A program made the position numbers and the translations under genes. From Methanothrix sp. (GTDB taxonomy: Archaea > Halobacteriota > Methanosarcinia > Methanotrichales > Methanotrichaceae), in the NCBI RefSeq assembly GCF_026419855.1, contig NZ_JAOAKP010000013.1, forward strand, positions 1 to 37,418: 37,418 nucleotides of DNA, read 5' to 3'. Positions 1-8,110 of this stretch are shown in pieces (position 1 is the stretch's first letter; each line of letters begins with the position of its first letter). The notes below the pieces were generated by a model. That model made no database searches, was not told the DNA's origin, and worked only from the letters and a program-made list of their open reading frames with translations.

Positions 1-84
1 TATGTTTCGTGGCGATTGAATGAGTGCTTCCAGCAACCGCCTTGCATGACCTCCAAGTTGCTGGGTACATAAGAGCGAATTGAC
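1..84 (+). repeat. Dispersed repeat copy R1 (partial, diverged)
   Basis: The first 84 bases align with a repeat found again at 27019-27140 (same orientation) and at 15481-15602 (opposite orientation). Shared blocks include TGGCGA-TGAATG, CCAGCAACC, AAGTTGCTG and AAGAGCGAA. This copy is more diverged than the other two, and its left end lies outside the window, so the full length is unknown. There is no coding evidence: a weak protein-level resemblance exists in one minus-strand frame, but no open frame is shared by all three copies. Confidence 0.6.
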
Positions 85-540
85 TTATATGAAGTGACGC
101 AAATAACTATAAATTGCTTTCAGCATTCAGTTGAATTGGTATAGTGCATCTTCAGATACCTCTCTGAAGGGGGTCTCCTTGGTGATTTTGTATGACGCTC
201 ATATGGTCGAATCGTCGGATTGGCGATCTCTGCAAGTCCCAAACAGCAACATCCGACTTCGCCTCTTTCTGTAAGGTTACCGATCCACTGGCTCACAGGG
301 ATGAGCCTATATGTATACCACAGGAGTGCCACAAAACAGCATACGTCTGAACTAGGGATAGGCAGATGACCGCCACGGCATACGATCATAAAAAAATATG
401 TTTCAGATGCGCGCAATAGTGCTTATAACCGTAACATAATACCACGCGCTCTATAACTCATGCATCTCCACATGCCACAGAGTATAATAAGCAGTAAGAA
501 ACAGGATACACAGGAGCGCCGTATATCAAAAATACATACG
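85..540. other. Intergenic region without a recognisable gene
   Basis: About 450 bases upstream of the S-layer gene. Only short accidental open frames are present, without a ribosome binding site or recognisable product. A 22-base segment at 198-219 recurs with two differences at 32945-32966. No tRNA-like or riboswitch-like fold was recognised. Confidence 0.5.
198..219 (+). repeat. Short repeat shared with 32945-32966
   Basis: The segment CTCAT-TGG-CGAATCGTCGGA occurs here and at 32945-32966, with 20 of 22 positions identical. Both copies lie in intergenic DNA, each beside other dispersed repeats. It may be the surviving core of a larger decayed element; function unknown. Confidence 0.45.
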
Positions 541-558
541 CATAAAATATATATACGG
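519..558 (+). promoter_or_regulatory. Promoter of the S-layer gene with flanking inverted repeat
   Basis: An AT-rich TATA-like element (AAAATATATATA, about 544-555) lies about 35-45 bases before the chosen start at 590, so transcription should begin near 575-580. CCGTATAT at 519-526 and ATATACGG at 551-558 are perfect inverted repeats around the promoter core and could bind a regulator. The promoter call is good; the operator role is speculative. Confidence 0.55.
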
Positions 559-589
559 TAAACAAATGGATACTGGATGGGAGGTGTTC

Positions 590-3500
590 ATGTACCGCAA
601 AAGTTTGTTTGTTATCGCGCTCATCGTCATATCAGCTGGATTTTTATCAGGAGGTGTGGCGGAGAATGCAACAGGGAATGCATCGGCTGAGCAGTCAGCA
701 GCAAAGGTGACGGCTCCGCAGGATGATTTCTTCTCCACAGGCACCTCCTCCAGTGGTATAACCGTGACGTTCAAAAGGCTGGGAAACAATACGGCAAGAA
801 CTCCAGTCTCTCTATCGAAGAGCACCGCAGAGAGCAAGGCGGATGATGCGAGAGGTAACGCAACATCCACAAACGCGACGGCAGAGAAGCAACCCACTTC
901 AGTGAATGCGAGCTCTGCGGTGGGGCAGAACCGCACCGCTCAGAGTGCCGCGCCAAGCTTGGCCGCGGCTGCTGTCACAGCTTCTGCATCCAATGTCTCT
1001 GCATCGACCCCCGAGGGGATCGCTCCTAAAGGAAACCTAGCATCGAATGTGACGTCTGAGAGCAGCACATCAAACGCGAGTGCAGCCGCGAATCTTTCGG
1101 CCCTCGTGACTCCTGAGGGGCTCACTCCGGAGGGTAATCTGACATCAAACGCGACATCAGCACTTGCAGAGAATGCAAGCCTGGCAGGCAATCTGAGCCC
1201 CAGCCTTCCTGCTGCCCTTGCAGCGGCAAACATCTCAGCTGTGAACCTGACCGGGGGGAACGTGACAGAGGAGAATGTAACCGCAGCTGAGAATGTGACA
1301 GAGGAAGTTGTTGAAGAGGTCCCAGAAGAGGAGGTCGCAGAGGAGGAGTTCACAGATAGGATCTGGAGAGAAGGAATGCCTGAGACTTATACATGGACGC
1401 CACAGACGTTCTCAGGATTCTTCTACGACCTTGACGACATGGTCGGCACCGAGAAGCTGACTGTCACCCTGAGCCGCTCTGGCGACAGCTACAACCGCGC
1501 CATCGACACAGGAAATATAAGATACACCAGTGACGTTCAGGATATCAGCTTTGAGTTTGAAGATTGGGGCAAGTATCAGGTCATTGGATTCATGGCGGAG
1601 AAGTACTTCGCCGGTTACTCTGGAACTGAAGTGGTCGATGATGTGAGTCTGATCAATGAGAACCAGCTCAGGCGCGTGCTGATGGACAGTGATGAGGAGA
1701 AAACCATAACCTCCGGCTCTGTCCTCCCGCTCGAGGAGGGGTACGAGCTCAGGATCAAGGAGATAGACATCAACGGCAACAAGGTGCATCTCGCGCTCGC
1801 AAAAGATGGTGAGGAGATCGACAGCAAGGTCATATCCCCTGACAGCCTGGAGAGCGCCACGTACATGTACGAGGAGGAGATCGGCGGCAAGGATGTTCCA
1901 CTAATAATGGCCCACGTCTCGAACGTCTTCGCCGGCGCAGAGTCGAGCCTTGTCACTATAGATGGACTCTTTCAGATATCAGATACATACGCCTCCGTCG
2001 AGGAGGGCGATAAGTACGACAAGATGGAGGTTGTGTCGGTCTCTGACTCCGGAATCGAGCTGGAGAATGAGGATTCAGTAACCCTGAGAAAGGGCACAAC
2101 TGTCAGGCTTATGGGCGGGGTCGGCCTGCAGGTGGCTGACTCTGATGTCCTCAGGTTCGCACCTGTCGTTGAGAGGACCGGCACCTACGAGGTCAGGGGA
2201 ACTGTGGTCGATCCCACCAAGGTGGAGAGCTTCACATGGACCCCCTACAACTTCGAGGGATTCTACTACGATATCGACGAGGATATCGGCACCGAAAAGC
2301 TTGTCGCGAGGTTCTCCGGAAGCAAGATCGAGGACGGCGATCTGAAGTACGAGACGTCTCCTCAGCCGGTTGAGTTCGAGTTCGATAGCTGGGGCAGGTA
2401 CGATGTCATCGGGTTCATGGCAGACAAGTACTTCGCCGGCTACAACAACGAGACCCTGTTCACAGATGAGTTCAGCATCATAAACAACGGCGAGCTGAGA
2501 AAGGTTCTGATAGACAGCGATGAGGAGCGCACGATATCATCGGGATCTGTACTGCCACTTGAGGACGGCTATGAGCTCCAGATAAAGGAGGTCGATCTCG
2601 ACGGGAATAAGGTCTGGCTCTCCCTGACAAAGGACGGGGATGAGGTTGACAGCAAGGTCGTCACACCTGCATCTGGAGATCTCGCGGCCTCGACATACAC
2701 CTACAAGGTGAGGATAAGCTCAGAGGACGTCCCGATAATCGCAGCCCATATAAGCAATGTCTTCCGCGGCAGGGAGGCGGATCTGGCAACAGTCGATGGA
2801 ATATTCCAGGTCTCTGACACGCCTGAGTCTGTGGAGGAGGGCGACAAGCACGGCAAGATGGAGGTGGATTCGCTCTCCGATAATGGCATAACGATGAAGA
2901 ACGATGGCTCGATAAGCCTCGGAAGGGGCAAGGATATCGAGATCATGGGCAATCTGAAGTTCAGGGTAGCTGATAATCCGGAGAGAAACCTCTGCCCGAT
3001 AGCCCTGCGCGTGGGCAAGACAGAGCCGCTCAGGCTCAACCTGACAGAGGCCATCGTTGGTAAGCCGATCATGATCCAGGTCACATCCGGTGGAAAGGCC
3101 GTAAGTGGAGCGAAGGTGCTTGTCGGCGGCAAGGAGATCGGCACAACCGACGCAGGCGGGATGATCAGATACACGCCGGAAAGGGCTGGAAGCGTTCAGG
3201 TCCAGGCGAAACTGTCGGGATACGAGGACGCGAGCGGAACCCTACTTGTTAGATCCGAAGCTGATCTGAGGAGACTCGTGATAACAGCGCCTCCGGAGGT
3301 CATGAGGGGCGAGACCTTTGTTGTGACGGTCAGGGGCGGCGCAAATGCCACTCAGGCGATAGAGGGAGCGAATGTCAGCATAGATGGTCTGCCTGCGGGA
3401 GTGACGGACAGCAAGGGATCCATATCCCTATCGGTAAATGAGACAGGAGACCACACGATATCTGTGGAGGCAGCAGGCTACGACAGGGCGACGAAGAGTG

Positions 3501-3898
3501 TGAAGGTGCTTTCTCCGATCAGCGTCGTCAGCATGAATGTCACTGGTGATGCGATTGCCGGTAAGCCGCTGAAGATCGTCGCCGAGGTCCAGAACACAGG
3601 AAAGACGCCTGATTCCAGGCAGCTGCAGCTCCTGGTTAACAGGAACGCCACCGGCAACAAGAGCATTACAGTGGAGCCCGGAGAGATCGAGAAGGTGACG
3701 TTTGAGTACAGGCCGAAGGAGCCTGGCGTCTACACATTCGAGGTGGAGGGCATCCAGAAGACCGTGTCCGTCGAGGAGGCGAAGGGCGGATGGCTCGTCT
3801 GGGCTGTGGCCCTGCTGATAATCCTGCTCGCCGGAATCGGTGTGTATCTCTACAGGACAGGAGAGCTGGAGGAGCTGAAGAAGCGCCTCAGGATGTGA
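590..3898 (+). CDS. S-layer family surface protein with duplicated S-layer domain
   Basis: Probable major cell-surface or sheath-associated protein of about 1102 residues. It opens with a signal peptide (MYRKSLFVIALIV, hydrophobic to about residue 22). Residues 22-255 form a low-complexity Ala/Ser/Thr/Asn region with about twenty N-x-S/T sequons, ending in a Glu/Val-rich acidic stretch. Two copies of the Methanosarcinales S-layer duplication domain follow, starting near residues 265 and 546 (paired motifs TYTWTPQTFSGFFYD and SFTWTPYNFEGFYYD). Then come PEGA/CARDB-like beta-sandwich segments (about 835-1060) and one C-terminal membrane helix (about 1067-1088) with a short charged tail. An in-frame ATG at 566 exists, but 590 is preferred: GGAGGTG lies 4-10 bases before it, the signal peptide begins there, and 566 would lie near or before the predicted transcript start. 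The sequon density suits glycosylation by the AglB encoded at 22965-25085. Confidence 0.9.
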   Translation: MYRKSLFVIALIVISAGFLSGGVAENATGNASAEQSAAKVTAPQDDFFSTGTSSSGITVTFKRLGNNTARTPVSLSKSTAESKADDARGNATSTNATAEKQPTSVNASSAVGQNRTAQSAAPSLAAAAVTASASNVSASTPEGIAPKGNLASNVTSESSTSNASAAANLSALVTPEGLTPEGNLTSNATSALAENASLAGNLSPSLPAALAAANISAVNLTGGNVTEENVTAAENVTEEVVEEVPEEEVAEEEFTDRIWREGMPETYTWTPQTFSGFFYDLDDMVGTEKLTVTLSRSGDSYNRAIDTGNIRYTSDVQDISFEFEDWGKYQVIGFMAEKYFAGYSGTEVVDDVSLINENQLRRVLMDSDEEKTITSGSVLPLEEGYELRIKEIDINGNKVHLALAKDGEEIDSKVISPDSLESATYMYEEEIGGKDVPLIMAHVSNVFAGAESSLVTIDGLFQISDTYASVEEGDKYDKMEVVSVSDSGIELENEDSVTLRKGTTVRLMGGVGLQVADSDVLRFAPVVERTGTYEVRGTVVDPTKVESFTWTPYNFEGFYYDIDEDIGTEKLVARFSGSKIEDGDLKYETSPQPVEFEFDSWGRYDVIGFMADKYFAGYNNETLFTDEFSIINNGELRKVLIDSDEERTISSGSVLPLEDGYELQIKEVDLDGNKVWLSLTKDGDEVDSKVVTPASGDLAASTYTYKVRISSEDVPIIAAHISNVFRGREADLATVDGIFQVSDTPESVEEGDKHGKMEVDSLSDNGITMKNDGSISLGRGKDIEIMGNLKFRVADNPERNLCPIALRVGKTEPLRLNLTEAIVGKPIMIQVTSGGKAVSGAKVLVGGKEIGTTDAGGMIRYTPERAGSVQVQAKLSGYEDASGTLLVRSEADLRRLVITAPPEVMRGETFVVTVRGGANATQAIEGANVSIDGLPAGVTDSKGSISLSVNETGDHTISVEAAGYDRATKSVKVLSPISVVSMNVTGDAIAGKPLKIVAEVQNTGKTPDSRQLQLLVNRNATGNKSITVEPGEIEKVTFEYRPKEPGVYTFEVEGIQKTVSVEEAKGGWLVWAVALLIILLAGIGVYLYRTGELEELKKRLRM

Positions 3899-3902
3899 AG
3901 CA

Positions 3903-3933
3903 GCGCCCATATCGGGCGCCTCACTACTTTTTA
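3903..3933 (+). terminator. Hairpin plus T-rich terminator after the S-layer gene
   Basis: GCGCCC at 3903-3908 pairs with GGGCGC at 3914-3919 across a five-base loop, and a T-run follows at about 3928-3932. It begins five bases after the S-layer stop codon. Confidence 0.6.
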
Positions 3934-4074
3934 GCCAGTGCTTTCTGTCATGACATAATCATTTCTGCGGCACATCTTAAATAGGCCTTGCCGCACCATC
4001 AAGCTTTACGTAGTTCATAACTTGACTGATGATTTGGTCGGTGGGTGCCGGTTCTTGCTGCATCCTTCAGAGAC

Positions 4075-4103
4075 CCGGTCTTCAAAAACCTTAAACAGAC
4101 CGG
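4075..4103 (-). terminator. Stem-loop overlapping the stop of the LRV protein gene
   Basis: CCGGTCT at 4075-4081 is a perfect inverted repeat of AGACCGG at 4097-4103. It spans the TAA stop of the minus-strand gene at 4091, and in the minus direction the loop contains a T-run (GGTTTTTGAA). Its position suits a transcription terminator or 3'-end processing hairpin. Confidence 0.4.
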
Positions 4104-4960
4104 TCCCTCAGACGCTCCCTCACAGCTCTCTGCACGCTCGGATCCGGATCGTTGCTGAGCCTGTTCACTACTGGTATTGGCGTGGATCTGTTCTTCGCAA
4201 CCGCCTCCCTCACCAGAAAAGACCAGTGCCCTGATAGCGCCTCCAGCGCCTCCTCAGGTGTGGAGGGGTTCTCAGCCACAGCGCGCCTGACCTCGACCAT
4301 TCTGTCTCTGGAGAGAGAGATCAGCGATTCCGGCGGTGATTTCACATTGGCAGCGACCGCAACCCTCACATCCGTGATCCTGTCGTCTGCGAGACGGGCA
4401 AGAACCTCCGGCGGAGTCACAGGATTCCGGGCGACCCTGTACCTGACCAGCCAGCTCTGATCCCGGGAGAGTCTTTCTATGACCTCCACCGGAACCGTCG
4501 GATTCGATGCGACCGCGGCTCTCACATCATCGCTATGGCTGGCCGAAAGCCTGATAATATCATGCTCTGGTGTCCTCGGGTTCTTTGCCACTGCCTCCAT
4601 GACTATGTAGCGCAGCCGCTCATTTGTGGTATCGAACTCGACCATCTCATCTTCTGATAGCTCTGATAGTAGGCTCTCTGGAGTTGCTGTGTTCAGAGCA
4701 ACAGCAGATCTCACATAGCCATCAGGATCCCTGGCGAGCATCTCCAGGACATCCAGAGGCGTTTTTGGGTTTCCGGCGACCGCCTCTCTCACCCACTGAA
4801 CCCTGTCCCTGGAAAGGGCTTTCAGGATCGCGATTGGTGTCGACGGATTCCACCCCACCGCACGCCTGACCCGCCAGGAGATCGATCCCGATAGCTCCTC
4901 AAGCACCTCCGGCTCTGTATCAGGTGATGATGCCCTGCGCTCAAGCTCTATCTCTTCCAT
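4091..4960 (-). CDS. Leucine-rich-repeat variant (LRV/HEAT-like) protein
   Basis: A 289-residue soluble protein built almost wholly of degenerate helical repeats of about 24 residues. Nine repeats can be counted by their turn motif (NPSTP, NPKTP, NTATP, NPRTP, NPTVP, NPVTP, NVKSP, NPSTP, NRSTP), each followed by a helix of the type V-x-x-LSxD and then VRxAVA. This is the pattern of the leucine-rich repeat variant (LRV) family, an alpha/3-10 helical solenoid used for protein-protein contacts. No signal peptide, membrane segment or catalytic motif is visible, and no cysteine cluster of the Azotobacter LRV type is seen. It stands alone on the minus strand, so its partner cannot be inferred. Family assignment is good; function is unknown. 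Confidence 0.8.
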   Translation of the reverse strand: MEEIELERRASSPDTEPEVLEELSGSISWRVRRAVGWNPSTPIAILKALSRDRVQWVREAVAGNPKTPLDVLEMLARDPDGYVRSAVALNTATPESLLSELSEDEMVEFDTTNERLRYIVMEAVAKNPRTPEHDIIRLSASHSDDVRAAVASNPTVPVEVIERLSRDQSWLVRYRVARNPVTPPEVLARLADDRITDVRVAVAANVKSPPESLISLSRDRMVEVRRAVAENPSTPEEALEALSGHWSFLVREAVAKNRSTPIPVVNRLSNDPDPSVQRAVRERLRDRSV

Positions 4961-5000
4961 GATTGTAGGTATACGTGCAGGGTTTTGATCCTTATCATGG

Positions 5001-5122
5001 CGACGATTCTGGATCGTCTACTTCCATCACCAGAATCCAAGCATCCAAGTCCGCATGCTTCATAGACTTTGATTCACATTCGTCCAGAATCGTGATTCCT
5101 GGCACGGCCCGATTCCGGGATT
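5001..5122. repeat. Cluster of GATTC / GAATC inverted motifs
   Basis: In the 180-bp gap between two minus-strand genes, GATTC-type motifs recur: GATTCTGG (5005-5012), CCAGAATC (5030-5037), GATTCACATTC (from 5071), CCAGAATC (5084-5091), GATTCCTGG (5094-5102), GATTCCGG and GGATTC (about 5111-5122). Several pair as short stem-loops. It could end transcription of the upstream gene or regulate the LRV gene. Confidence 0.45.
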
Positions 5123-5140
5123 CATGCATAGAATTTTCGA

Positions 5141-6058
5141 CTACATTCTGAAGAGAGTGTATGTGTACAGCTCCTCGAGCGTTCTCTCCGGCTTCCGCTC
5201 ATCATGCTTGCCCAGCCGGACTCTGACCACAGGCAGGCTGAAGCATTGATTCAAGTGCCTTATGAGCTCAGGCTCGCCGCTCACAGCCACGTATTTAATA
5301 AGAGGAGCATACCTCTCGACCGCTTTCTCCACCCTATCCTTCAGATGCTCGCCGTGCCTCCTTATGTCCTCCTCCCTGAGCCGCTCGAACCTCCGCTGCG
5401 ACCATCCCCCCTTCGAGTGCTTCTCCTTTACAGGCGTCCTCACGATCTCAAAGGACTCGAGATGATCTGCCCCAAGCGAGAACATGATCATGCTGTCGCC
5501 TGCATGCGCCGATACCAGGAGCACAGGAGCCTCCATGATCTCGCAGATGGGATTGAGCTCGAATCTGCGCCCCCTGGTCATACCATCAGAGCTGAACGGC
5601 AGAGGCGGCACGATTAAGAACATGAAGACATCGGGCAGACTGAGAAGAGATATGCCCCTTTCAGCTGCCAGAGCCTTCAGGGATCTCGGCAGAAGAGTAT
5701 CAGGAGCGCCCGCCAGGAGCTCTCCCGGTTTGCGGTACTCGCTCAGGATATCCTCTTCAGCCGATTCCATACTATCAAGCCGCCTAAGCAGCCTCTTCAT
5801 CTCCCTTGGAGAGAGCTTCTGAATGCCAGGAACCTCAGAAGGTTCCTCAGAAGAGCGCTCTGCGGATCCTCTGAGCCTGATCTCCGCCTCCTTAAGGGCG
5901 CGCCTGGTCTCCTGGTAGGCGCTTGTGACCCTCTTCAGGCGCTCCTCGCGTTTTTCGAGTGCGCGCTCAAGCTCCTCCCTCTCACGAGTGAGATCCTGGA
6001 GCATGCGTTCCAGCTCTGCAATCCGCTCCTGATAGCGCTTTTTTCCGAAGAGATCCAC
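5141..6058 (-). CDS. Vms1/VLRF1-like release-factor family protein (putative peptidyl-tRNA hydrolase)
   Basis: A 305-residue protein. Residues 5-68 are a strongly predicted coiled coil (Glu/Arg/Leu heptads). Residues 170-305 resemble the eRF1/aRF1-like catalytic fold of the Vms1/ANKZF1/VLRF1 group, which releases nascent chains from stalled ribosomes by cleaving peptidyl-tRNA. The key segment at 214-230 (HSKGGWSQRRFERLREE) corresponds to the GGQ loop of release factors, but the glutamine follows GGWS rather than GG. Such altered GGQ loops with a retained glutamine are a feature of the VLRF1 clade. No zinc finger, ankyrin or VIM segment is present. The next gene upstream on the same strand is tbp, about 100 bases away. 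Fold assignment is by motif only, and activity is inferred. Confidence 0.65.
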   Translation of the reverse strand: MDLFGKKRYQERIAELERMLQDLTREREELERALEKREERLKRVTSAYQETRRALKEAEIRLRGSAERSSEEPSEVPGIQKLSPREMKRLLRRLDSMESAEEDILSEYRKPGELLAGAPDTLLPRSLKALAAERGISLLSLPDVFMFLIVPPLPFSSDGMTRGRRFELNPICEIMEAPVLLVSAHAGDSMIMFSLGADHLESFEIVRTPVKEKHSKGGWSQRRFERLREEDIRRHGEHLKDRVEKAVERYAPLIKYVAVSGEPELIRHLNQCFSLPVVRVRLGKHDERKPERTLEELYTYTLFRM

Positions 6059-6155
6059 AGAATCACACCATCCTCAGACTGCTGTTCCCCAGCATTCTGA
6101 TGCGTTGCCGGGATCCGGAATCAAGCTGACAGTTGCCACAAACTATGCTCATCCA

Positions 6156-6707
6156 TCAGAGCAGTCCGAGGTTCTCGAGCTGCTGCCTCACGATCCTGAC
6201 GCCCTCCTCACACTCCTCAGGGGATTTTCCGCCTGTCACAACCAGCTTTCCAGAGCTGAATATCAGCACCACCACCTTGGGCTGCTTTATCCTGTACACC
6301 AGGCCGGGGAACTGCTCAGGCTCGTACTCTATGTTCTCAAGCCCGAGGCCGAGGGCGATCGCGTTGAGGTTTAGATCTGTCTTCAGATCCGCGGAGGCCA
6401 CAATATTCTGAACGTGGATCTCCGGCTCGAGGTTGATGTTATCAAACCCGATCGATTTCAGCGTCCGGGCCATGTTTGTGATGACAGTCCTCACATCCTC
6501 CACGTTCTTGGCGCCGGTGCAGACAACCTTGCCAGATGTGAAAATCAGAAAAGCTGCCTTCGGAGACTTGACCCTGTAAACAAGCCCGGGAAACTTCTCC
6601 TTGTTGTACTCAGCGCCTTCAAGCTCGGACTCGATCTTGACAAGATCGAACTCATCAGCAAGCTTTGTGGATGCCACCACGTTCTCGATATTTATTGTGG
6701 ACTCCAT
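6156..6707 (-). CDS. tbp: TATA-box-binding protein (TBP)
   Basis: General transcription factor that binds promoter TATA boxes and recruits TFB and RNA polymerase. The 183-residue protein shows the saddle-forming direct repeat: [20 protein letters not shown] with SGKVVCTG in the first half and [20 protein letters not shown] with SGKLVVTG in the second. Length matches archaeal TBPs. I chose the ATG at 6707 ([11 protein letters not shown]) because GGAG lies nine bases upstream. The in-frame ATG at 6716 directly abuts that GGAG and has no room for a ribosome binding site. The upstream region holds three tandem TATA-like elements. Confidence 0.97.
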   Translation of the reverse strand: MESTINIENVVASTKLADEFDLVKIESELEGAEYNKEKFPGLVYRVKSPKAAFLIFTSGKVVCTGAKNVEDVRTVITNMARTLKSIGFDNINLEPEIHVQNIVASADLKTDLNLNAIALGLGLENIEYEPEQFPGLVYRIKQPKVVVLIFSSGKLVVTGGKSPEECEEGVRIVRQQLENLGLL

Positions 6708-6743
6708 ATCGCGCATCTCCAGGAGAGGCTTTTAAACGTAGGG

Positions 6744-6776
6744 GTATATAAAGGTAGTATATAAAGTATATAAAAA
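6744..6776 (-). promoter_or_regulatory. Triple TATA-like promoter region of tbp
   Basis: Read on the plus strand, GTATATAAAG occurs at 6744-6753 and 6757-6766, followed by GTATATAAAAA at 6766-6776. Read toward tbp these are consecutive TTTATATAC boxes. The one nearest the gene is about 37 bases from the start codon, predicting a transcript start near 6722 and a short leader holding the GGAG site. The extra boxes could offer alternative starts or TBP autoregulation. Confidence 0.6.
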
Positions 6777-7087
6777 TGGGGGCACTTCCCCACCACTGTG
6801 GGAATGGAGCAACTTCCTTTCCCTGAAGGGGAAGAGGTTCCTGCGCTTCGACTGCTCCGGTGGCGCATCAAATTTGCTGTAAATTCAAAACAGATTGGTA
6901 CGCATCACAGCTCGATAGAAATTTACAGCAAGTTCGGCGCACTACCGTATGCTTCAGATCCGTCTGCATAAATTAGGGAGAGTTCAGGGTTGAGCAGACG
7001 GCACTCCGTATTGCAATCACCCCTTGCATATTCGACCCTGGCGTGGCTCTCCAGAACGTGAGGGTTTCTGGGAGATAGCAACCTCAA
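6777..7087. other. Intergenic stretch rich in short hairpins
   Basis: No gene is seen between tbp and the hydrolase pseudogene. Short inverted repeats follow one another: TTCCCCAC paired with GTGGGAA (about 6786-6804) and TTTCCC paired with GGGGAA (about 6818-6832), then the larger inverted-repeat element at 6858-6947. The hairpins may be remnants of a mobile element or part of an RNA. Confidence 0.4.
6858..6947. repeat. 90-bp inverted-repeat (MITE-like) element
   Basis: Positions 6858-6885 and 6920-6947 form an inverted repeat in which 22 of 28 positions match. The inner 12 bases (TTGCTGTAAATT) are perfect; the outer arms begin CGGT-G-GC. Only 34 bases separate the arms. The structure resembles a very short non-autonomous element or the fused ends of a deleted insertion sequence. 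No target-site duplication was recognised. Confidence 0.45.
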
Positions 7088-8110
7088 TCAGGCCAGCTCC
7101 CGCCTCAGGAACTCGATCACCCTGGGCCACGAATCTTCCGCAGCCCTTGCAGCACCCTCAGCTGTCCCGCCCAGTCCCTCCCAGACATTAACTGTGGGCG
7201 AATAGAACTGACGCATCGTTGTTGGGTAATACGGCTACATGGTCAGCATGTACCCTCCCTGATCGTAGGAGAGAAGCTGGTATGTGCGGGAGTGGTTGTG
7301 GGATTGCAGCCTATCGATCGCTATCTGTGAGAGGATATCAGATGGCCAGACTCCGTCCCCAGGGTTGCCTATGAGCAGAAAGGCAGCCTGCGAGTTCTCC
7401 ACAGGTATGGTGGCCTCCTCGACGCGAGATCTCTGCATCTCCAGGCTGTAGAGGAAGGATGGCGCATCCAGATAAGGTGTGCCGTTCTTCTGAGCCTCCA
7501 TAAACTGCCTCTCCTGCTCCTCACTCATCATAGCCCGAAGATACGGAAATGCCCTGCCCTGATAGGTCCATGCGGGAGCATCCGGGTTCTCTCCGATGCC
7601 CGACCAGATGACACCGCTTGGTGTGTACCCCACAACTCCCCTGATCTGTGGATATATCGAGGCTGCGAGCAAGGCCAGCTCTCCACCACGCGATGCCCCG
7701 ACGATCCCTATGTGGTCTTTGGCGACCAGAGGCTGCTGGTTCAGCCATTCGATTGCCCTCCCCACAGTCTCCAGCGGTATGTTCTCAATGGTCTGCGGCA
7801 GCCCTGGTGCGCCGAAGTAGGCGAGCGCCAGCGGGGGCATGCGCCTCTTTGAGGCGATCACGCCCGCTCAGCCCTCCTTGTACCCGCCCTCAGAGCCGCC
7901 CAGCACTATGATCGCCGGCGTGGGCTCCGTGATCTCCTCGGGTATCAGGAAAACCCCACGATCGGATCTGTCAGGTTCTCCCTTGCAAGATCGATCCGGG
8001 CGATCCGCTGTATCACCTTGCTGTCCACTTCCTGGCCATTCACGTATAGACTCACAGTGAGGTTGTGTATCACCGGGAATGCGGAAACAAATTCTCTCGT
8101 ATGATTGACG
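7088..8110 (-). pseudogene. Broken BAAT/acyl-CoA thioester hydrolase-type alpha/beta hydrolase
   Basis: A decayed gene for a hydrolase of the acyl-CoA thioesterase / bile-acid acyltransferase C-terminal family. Recognisable parts are the central strand (PAIIVLGGSEGG), the nucleophile elbow GASRGGELALL, NPGDGVWPS and a C-terminal helix (WPRVIEFLRREL) ending at 7088. Three lesions are visible: loss of one G in a G-run (CCCC at 7954-7957 on the plus strand) that breaks VG-VFLIPEE; an in-frame TGA at 7868-7870; and an in-frame TAG at 7235-7237 just after the GGYMLTM segment. The 5' end (REFVSAFPVIHNLTVSLYVNG) stops where the 198-bp element begins at 8111, so the N-terminus is missing. The middle piece alone (7235-7861) is open for 208 codons and could be miscalled as a gene. 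Confidence 0.8.

Noticed and set aside
120-416. 98-residue minus-strand frame in the left intergenic region
   Set aside because: No ribosome binding site, atypical composition and no recognisable family.
566-589. Upstream in-frame ATG for the S-layer gene
   Set aside because: The ribosome binding site GGAGGTG lies after it, the signal peptide begins at 590, and 566 lies at or before the predicted transcript start.
940-1353. Long antisense frames over the S-layer, subtilase and other GC-rich genes
   Set aside because: They mirror biased codon use of the sense gene and have no domain or start-site support.
7235-7237. In-frame TAG in the hydrolase gene as a possible pyrrolysine codon
   Set aside because: The same gene also has a TGA stop, a one-base deletion and a missing 5' end, so decay explains it; no pyrrolysine machinery is seen in the window.
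7235-7861. Stand-alone 208-residue hydrolase gene
   Set aside because: Family similarity continues on both sides through the stop codons; this is the central fragment of a pseudogene.
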